Source: Pseudomonadota bacterium
Lineage (GTDB): Bacteria > Desulfobacterota > Syntrophobacteria > Syntrophobacterales > Syntrophobacteraceae
Direction of reading: 5' to 3'
DNA: 9,280 nt
Assembly: GCA_023442755.1 (NCBI GenBank)
Contig: JAEZXS010000040.1
Coordinates: 1-9,280 of the forward strand
The notes under the pieces are model-generated. The model did not search any database and was not told where the DNA came from. It saw nothing but the letters and a program-made list of their open reading frames with translations. Below are positions 5,995-9,280 of the stretch, piece after piece. Positions within the stretch are counted from its first letter, which is position 1. Each line of letters starts with the position of its first letter. The position numbers and the translations under genes are program-made.

Positions 5995-6935
5995 GGCCGC
6001 TGCACCTGAAAAATCCCGTCATGACGGCCTCGGGCACGTTCGGCTATGGCGAGGAATACGCAGACTTCATTGACCTGAACCGGCTCGGCGCCATCGTGGT
6101 GAAGGGAATCTCTCTGCAGCCGCGCGCGGGGAACCCGCCTCCCCGCCTGGTCGAGACCTCCTCGGGGATGATCAACGCCATCGGCCTGGAAAACGTTGGG
6201 GCGGACAAGTTCATATCCGTCAAGCTTCCCTACCTGCGCCGGTTCGATGTCCCGATAATCGTCAATATTTTCGGAAATACCATTGAAGAATATGCCGAAT
6301 TGGCGGCACGCCTGGATGCAGCACCCGGAATCGCCGCGATCGAGATCAACGTCAGCTGCCCGAATGTAAAGCGGGGCGGAATGGTTTTCGGCACCGACCC
6401 GAAAATGACGGCGAAGGTGGTGGCCGCGGTGAGGCGCGCAACCTCACTGCCGATCATCACGAAACTGACGCCCAACGTTACCGGAATCGGAGAAATCGCC
6501 AGGGCGGCCGAAGGCGCGGGAAGCGATATCCTCTCCTGCATCAATACCGTGGCCGCCATGGCGGTTGACGTATTTTCGAGGCGGCCCCGCCTGGCAAACA
6601 TCTTTGGAGGCCTGTCCGGCCCGGCCGTAAAACCGATTGCACTCCGGTGTGTCTACGAGGTCACCCGGGCGGTGAAATGCCCAGTGATCGGCATCGGCGG
6701 AATCGGCGGCGCAACCGATGCCCTCGAGTTTTTGCTGATCGGGGCCCGCGCGGTCCAGGTGGGAACGGCCAACTTCGTCAATCCGGCGGTCTGCGCGGAA
6801 ATTATCGAGGGTATGGAGCGGTTTCTCAAAGTCGAGGGGCTGCCGGCCATATCGGACTACATCGGCACCCTGGATACGAACTGCCTGTTCCCCTTTTCCG
6901 AAGACGCCTGCGCCGTAATTGAACGGGAGCTCTAA
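5940..6935 (+). CDS. pyrD: Dihydroorotate dehydrogenase B, catalytic subunit (class 1B)
   Basis: This FMN-binding barrel enzyme of 331 residues oxidises dihydroorotate to orotate in UMP synthesis. Motifs: NPVMTASGTFGYG at 25-37, KGISLQPRAGNPPPR at 55-69, MINAIGLENVG at 77-87, INVSCPN at 136-142, NTVAAMAVD at 202-210, GGLSGPAVKP at 223-232 and the phosphate-binding GIGGIGGATDALEFLLIGA at 251-269. C140 in the SCPN loop is the catalytic base expected in class 1 enzymes (class 2 has Ser), and a neighbouring pyrK makes it class 1B, the NAD-linked heterotetramer. The ATG at 5940 is the only start that keeps the N-terminal strand, because the next Met is at residue 28; AGG at 5928-5930 serves as a ribosome binding site. 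It overlaps pyrK by 55 bases and is the last gene of the operon. Confidence 0.97.
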   Translation: MESNINSADTAPDLSVQLGPLHLKNPVMTASGTFGYGEEYADFIDLNRLGAIVVKGISLQPRAGNPPPRLVETSSGMINAIGLENVGADKFISVKLPYLRRFDVPIIVNIFGNTIEEYAELAARLDAAPGIAAIEINVSCPNVKRGGMVFGTDPKMTAKVVAAVRRATSLPIITKLTPNVTGIGEIARAAEGAGSDILSCINTVAAMAVDVFSRRPRLANIFGGLSGPAVKPIALRCVYEVTRAVKCPVIGIGGIGGATDALEFLLIGARAVQVGTANFVNPAVCAEIIEGMERFLKVEGLPAISDYIGTLDTNCLFPFSEDACAVIEREL

Positions 6936-6955
6936 AACAGCCGAAAATGAGTCGC

Positions 6956-6984
6956 ATAAGTCATATATCGCTTATATGACTTAT
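6956..6984. terminator. AT-rich perfect hairpin between convergent genes
   Basis: The arms ATAAGTCATATA (6956-6967) and TATATGACTTAT (6973-6984) match over 12 bp with a five-base loop. The hairpin lies 20 bases after the pyrD stop and 3 bases before the stop codon of the convergent flavoprotein gene. It has only two G-C pairs, unlike the GC-rich terminators elsewhere in the window, and a TTATTTATTA-like tail overlaps its right side. A bidirectional terminator is the simplest reading; a protein-binding dyad or an inserted short repeat is possible. Confidence 0.5.
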
Positions 6985-6987
6985 TTA

Positions 6988-7569
6988 TTACTTTCCCACA
7001 AACTCCATTCCCGCCCTGCGGCAATCCTCGAGTGCGGTGGGGTGCAGGCGTATATCCCCCTTTTTGTCGACTTCCCGAAAGCTCAGTTCCCCGGAATAGG
7101 CGATATCCAGGGCGTCGAAGAAGTAGCGCGCCCCCAGCACCGTGCATTCGAAAAGGCGCTTTCCCCGGGTTGCCCCGGCGCTCAACAGGAAGCCTTTTCG
7201 GTCTCGGGTCCGTTCGGCCCCACCCGATTTTTCCTTCTCCTTCAGGTTTCGCATGAAAGGCGCCTGGGTGCGGTCGATGAGCAATTTCAACTGGCCGGGA
7301 AAGCTGTAGAAATAGACGGGTGTCGCGACGACCACGCGGTCCGCGCTGTCCAGCAGGGGATAGACCCTGTTCATGTCGTCCGTTTGAACGCATACCCCTT
7401 TTTCATCGCAGTAGCCGCATCCCAGGCAGCCCGATATCGCGAGTTTCCGGACGTATATCCGTTCTATCTCCAGTTCTTTAACAGTGGATGCGCCCTCCAG
7501 AAAAGCCTCGAGCATGAGGTCCGTGTTGCCGTTTGCGCGGGGAGAGCCGAAGATGGCGAGTAAATTCAT
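6988..7569 (-). CDS. Flavodoxin-fold NAD(P)H-dependent FMN reductase, iron-sulfur flavoprotein type
   Basis: This 193-residue protein has the fold of NADPH-dependent FMN reductases: FGSPRANGNTD at 7-17 is the FMN phosphate loop, and ATPVYFYSFPGQLKLLIDR at 82-100 is the second flavin-contact segment. Between them GCLGCGYCDEKGVC (47-60) gives C48-x2-C51-x2-C54-x5-C60. That matches the compact C-x2-C-x2-C-x(4-7)-C motif that holds a 4Fe-4S cluster in archaeal and bacterial iron-sulfur flavoproteins (Isf), which transfer electrons from ferredoxin and have been linked to O2/H2O2 reduction. Cluster binding here is an inference. There is no signal peptide, so it acts in the cytoplasm. The ATG at 7569 has AGGAG six bases upstream (7576-7580 on the plus strand). 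The gene converges on pyrD and diverges from the HIT gene; its physiological partner is not shown. Confidence 0.9.
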   Translation of the reverse strand: MNLLAIFGSPRANGNTDLMLEAFLEGASTVKELEIERIYVRKLAISGCLGCGYCDEKGVCVQTDDMNRVYPLLDSADRVVVATPVYFYSFPGQLKLLIDRTQAPFMRNLKEKEKSGGAERTRDRKGFLLSAGATRGKRLFECTVLGARYFFDALDIAYSGELSFREVDKKGDIRLHPTALEDCRRAGMEFVGK

Positions 7570-7767
7570 GTGTTGCTCCTGTAAGACGATAAACGTGGCC
7601 CCCGGAACTGCTCGGGCGCTCCCGGCGGGGACATCCTTTCCTTTACAGCAAAATGCTTCTTTGCTACCTTATACCGGTTCTTATGCAGACTGACCATCTG
7701 AATTCCCTTTGACAGTTGCGCGGTATTCAGCTGACCTCAAGATTCGAAGCTTCCCCAGGAGATTGTC

Positions 7768-8187
7768 ATGGCTGACTGCATTTTCTGCCAGATAATAAGC
7801 GGGCAACTCCCGTGCGCCAAAATTTACGAAGACGACCGCATCATCAGTTTTCTCGACATCAACCCGGTGAACGTCGGACACACCCTGGTGCTGCCCAAGC
7901 AGCACTATCCGACCCTGCTCGATATCCCGGATGCCGAACTGCAGGCCTGCGCGACCATGTGCAGGAAAATAGCCGGACCGCTGCTGAAAAGCACGGGCGC
8001 TGCCGGGCTCAACTTTTTTCAGAACAATTTCCGCTGCGCCGGCCAGATAATCGACCACATCCATTTTCACCTGATTCCGCGCTATCCTCACGACGGATTC
8101 ATGACGACATGGCCGGGCAAGTCGTGCCAGCCTGGTGAATTGGAAAAGGTCGCCAAAAGGATCAAAGCGGAAGTGGATGCGGCTTGA
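7768..8187 (+). CDS. HIT (histidine triad) family nucleotide-binding protein
   Basis: This encodes 139 residues, the usual size for a HIT/HINT protein. The N-terminus CIFCQIISGQLP (4-15) and the YEDDRIISFLDINPVNVGHTLVLPK stretch are typical. The triad DHIHFHLIPR at 96-105 gives H97, H99 and H101, with the preceding N and AGQ of the active site (N87, AGQ at 91-93). Such proteins hydrolyse nucleoside phosphoramidates, AMP-lysine-type adducts or dinucleoside polyphosphates in the cytoplasm; the exact substrate cannot be told from sequence. C4 and C7 with nearby histidines could bind zinc, as in many HINT proteins. The ATG at 7768 has AGGAG six bases upstream (7757-7761). It is a monocistronic gene that converges on the rubredoxin-like gene, with two hairpins between them. 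Confidence 0.95.
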   Translation: MADCIFCQIISGQLPCAKIYEDDRIISFLDINPVNVGHTLVLPKQHYPTLLDIPDAELQACATMCRKIAGPLLKSTGAAGLNFFQNNFRCAGQIIDHIHFHLIPRYPHDGFMTTWPGKSCQPGELEKVAKRIKAEVDAA

Positions 8188-8195
8188 AAAGAACC

Positions 8196-8216
8196 GAGGC
8201 GGACGACGTCCGCCTC
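8196..8216. repeat. Hairpin repeat copy 1 (GAGGCGGAC arms)
   Basis: A perfect 9-bp stem (8196-8204 with 8208-8216) has the three-base loop GAC, eight bases after the HIT stop codon. Its arm core AGGCGGAC is shared with the second hairpin at 8251-8271. No T tract follows on the plus strand. It may be a terminator-like or REP-like element. Confidence 0.75.
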
Positions 8217-8250
8217 CCGGTGAATGATTATGCAGGAATTGCCATGTGCG

Positions 8251-8271
8251 CAGGCGGACAGTGTCCGCCTG
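8251..8271. repeat. Hairpin repeat copy 2 (CAGGCGGAC arms)
   Basis: A perfect 9-bp stem (8251-8259 with 8263-8271) has loop AGT and begins 55 bases after the start of copy 1. Arms match copy 1 over eight bases. The outermost pair is C:G here and G:C in copy 1, a compensatory change that keeps the stem, while the loops differ. It lies 30 bases beyond the 3' end of the minus-strand rubredoxin-like gene. Confidence 0.75.
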
Positions 8272-8301
8272 TTTCCATATGGCGCAGTTGACTTTCGAAG
8301 C

Positions 8302-8490
8302 CTACAGCTTGGGCTTGGAACCTCCCGGGTACAACTGCTCATCCACGTTGCCGGAATCGGGCCCACCGCACTCGGGGATATAGCAGGTGACGTTTACGAA
8401 TTCGCATTTTTCCTTGCAGGAAGGACAGACATCCGGGGGCGCCGCCTCATCGACCGTATTGCCGCAGTTGTTGCATTTCCAAACAGGCAT
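8302..8490 (-). CDS. Rubredoxin-like small cysteine-rich protein
   Basis: This encodes 62 residues with seven cysteines. WKCNNCGNTV (C6, C9) and PDVCPSCKEKCEF (C22, C25, C29) form two CxxC knuckles as in rubredoxin and the rubrerythrin C-terminal domain, binding one Fe or Zn. C36 and C41 lie in CYIPECGG near the C-terminus and are additional to the four needed. The sequence is shorter and more cysteine-rich than standard rubredoxin (about 53 residues with four Cys), so electron transfer, a second metal, or a regulatory zinc ribbon are all possible. The start is ATG 8490 rather than GTG 8499: AAGGAG at 8499-8504 gives eight-base spacing to the ATG but overlaps the GTG. It is a single gene, reading toward the HIT gene and away from the M48 peptidase gene. 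Confidence 0.85.
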   Translation of the reverse strand: MPVWKCNNCGNTVDEAAPPDVCPSCKEKCEFVNVTCYIPECGGPDSGNVDEQLYPGGSKPKL

Positions 8491-8498
8491 GGCTCTCA

Positions 8499-8504
8499 CT
8501 CCTT
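8499..8504 (-). promoter_or_regulatory. Ribosome binding site that fixes the rubredoxin-like start
   Basis: AAGGAG on the minus strand lies eight bases before the ATG at 8490 and overlaps the alternative GTG at 8499, which excludes the GTG as start. Confidence 0.75.
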
Positions 8505-8579
8505 CTTCTCTAAAAAGGCAATCTCTTCTCCGGGCAGTACCAAAGCATCAACAAACATTAGGGCTGGTAGAGGGCAATT

Positions 8580-8607
8580 ACTATAATTACCCATTTTTCA
8601 AAAGCAA
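8580..8607 (-). promoter_or_regulatory. Candidate promoter of the rubredoxin-like gene
   Basis: On the minus strand TTGCTT is followed after 16 bases by TATAGT (8585-8580), about 90 bases before the ATG at 8490. The plus strand shows TATAAT at 8582-8587 at the same place, but with no good -35 box, so the direction is not certain. Pattern match only. Confidence 0.35.
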
Positions 8608-8632
8608 TCGGGGCGGCGTCTCCAATCATCCG

Positions 8633-8660
8633 GGAATGCTTATTTTACGATGAGTATTCC
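8633..8660. repeat. Imperfect inverted repeat before the M48 peptidase gene
   Basis: GGAATGCT (8633-8640) and AGTATTCC (8653-8660) pair over eight positions with one G-U, around a 12-base AT-rich centre. It sits about 50 bases before the peptidase ATG in the divergent intergenic region and could be an operator, but it is short enough to be chance. Confidence 0.25.
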
Positions 8661-8710
8661 TTAACGAGAATTTTTAGAAAAAAAATACGCCGAAAGGATT
8701 CTTTGCCCTC

Positions 8711-9280
8711 ATGACTGAAGCTAGCGGCTTTCTTGCATTTTTTCTCCTGCTGTATATCGGGCAGAGTGCGTTCAAGATTTGGATCGACCGCATCAATATC
8801 GCCCACATGCAAAAGTTTTCCGGCGAGGTCCCGCCGGGATTCGAAGAATTCCTGGACCGGGCGAAACTTGAAAAGGCAGCTCTGTACACGGTTGAGAAGA
8901 CCCGGCTGGGAGTTCTGAAGGACGTGGCGTCCGATGGAGTTCTGCTGATCATTCTTCTATCGGGATTTCTGCCGTTTCTCGCGGGACTGTTCGGCAGTTG
9001 GGGACTCTCTCTCGTCCCGGCCGGTCTTCTTTTCTTCTTCGTCCCGGGTCTGATCCAGTTCCTTGTCGAGCTTCCCTTCAGCTATCATCACACATTCGGC
9101 ATCGAGCAGAAGTTCGGTTTCAATCAGTCCACCCTGAAGCTCTGGGTGCTCGACCTGGTGAAATCCGGGATGATCGCGATCATCCTTTTCGCCGTGATCT
9201 TTTCCGTTCTGCTCCTGCTCATCGATTACTCGCCCCGTTTCTGGTGGCTGTGGGGCTTTCTGATCGTCTCGGCCTTCCAG
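8711..9280 (+). CDS. M48-family CAAX-protease-like membrane peptidase, N-terminal part (partial)
   Basis: An open frame of 190 codons runs from ATG 8711 past the right edge. Hydrophobic segments lie at about residues 6-22, 76-95, 99-119, 153-172 and 176-190, with a hydrophilic stretch at 26-70. The stretch LPFSYHHTFGIEQKFGFNQSTLKLWVLDLVKS (121-152) is the hallmark of the N-terminal membrane domain of Ste24/CAAX prenyl protease 1 homologues (Peptidase M48 N-terminal type), where the motif IE-x-K-F-GFN-x-ST precedes a long membrane helix. The zinc-binding HExxH lies further on and is outside the window, so catalytic competence cannot be judged. AAAGGA at 8693-8698 is 12 bases before the ATG, and no upstream in-frame start was found. 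In bacteria such enzymes are inner-membrane metalloproteases for protein quality control or peptide processing. Confidence 0.9.
   Translation, partial: MTEASGFLAFFLLLYIGQSAFKIWIDRINIAHMQKFSGEVPPGFEEFLDRAKLEKAALYTVEKTRLGVLKDVASDGVLLIILLSGFLPFLAGLFGSWGLSLVPAGLLFFFVPGLIQFLVELPFSYHHTFGIEQKFGFNQSTLKLWVLDLVKSGMIAIILFAVIFSVLLLLIDYSPRFWWLWGFLIVSAFQ

Noticed and set aside
6919..7563. 214-codon plus-strand open frame after pyrD
   Set aside because: It is the antisense shadow of the flavoprotein gene, which has clear FMN and cysteine motifs and a good ribosome binding site.
7709..7737. TTGACA at 7709-7714 as promoter of the HIT gene
   Set aside because: The -35 box is perfect, but the sequence 17 bases later (TGACCT) is not a -10 box, so I do not call it.
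8196..8271. CRISPR-like repeat pair
   Set aside because: There are only two short palindromic units with no regular spacer series and no cas genes.

Overview
The window reads as ordinary chromosome of a GC-rich Gram-negative bacterium, most likely an anaerobe of the Desulfobacterota (former Deltaproteobacteria). This is an inference from gene content: a PpiD/SurA-type membrane-anchored foldase, a PyrK/PyrD class 1B dihydroorotate dehydrogenase, a PilZ-like protein, an iron-sulfur-flavoprotein-like reductase and a seven-cysteine rubredoxin-like protein. No mobile element, CRISPR array, rRNA or tRNA was seen.

Layout. (1) 251-2446: a two-helix PLDc_N mini-protein and a 631-residue PpiD-like peptidyl-prolyl isomerase, closed by a strong intrinsic terminator. 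(2) 2559-3641: two separate exported proteins, an unrecognised 191-residue protein and a 77-residue Pro/Tyr-rich protein, each with its own ribosome binding site and followed by a hairpin. (3) 3759-4115: a small cytoplasmic protein resembling a degenerate PilZ domain. (4) about 4213-6935: a tight operon pgeF-pyrK-pyrD with overlapping genes, a candidate promoter and a short dyad in its leader. (5) 6956-6984: an AT-rich perfect hairpin between convergent pyrD and a minus-strand flavoprotein. (6) 7768-8490: a HIT-family protein facing a rubredoxin-like protein, with two related 9-bp-arm hairpins between them. (7) 8711 to the right edge: the N-terminal membrane part of an M48 (CAAX-protease-like) peptidase, cut by the window end.

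How the genes work together. Regions 1, 2 and 7 concern the envelope: folding of exported proteins, two exported proteins of unknown role, and membrane protein processing. Region 4 carries the FMN and FAD/2Fe-2S subunits of NAD-linked dihydroorotate dehydrogenase, the fourth step of UMP synthesis, coupled to a laccase-domain protein whose family acts on purine nucleosides and/or edits peptidoglycan precursors. Regions 5 and 6 carry small redox proteins typical of anaerobes.

I found no clear new multi-gene system. The points most worth a second look are the paired hairpins at 8196-8271, the AT-rich dyad at 6956-6984, the overlap-driven pgeF-pyrK-pyrD arrangement, the cysteine motif in the flavoprotein, the degenerate PilZ-like protein, and the orphan secreted Pro/Tyr-rich peptide.
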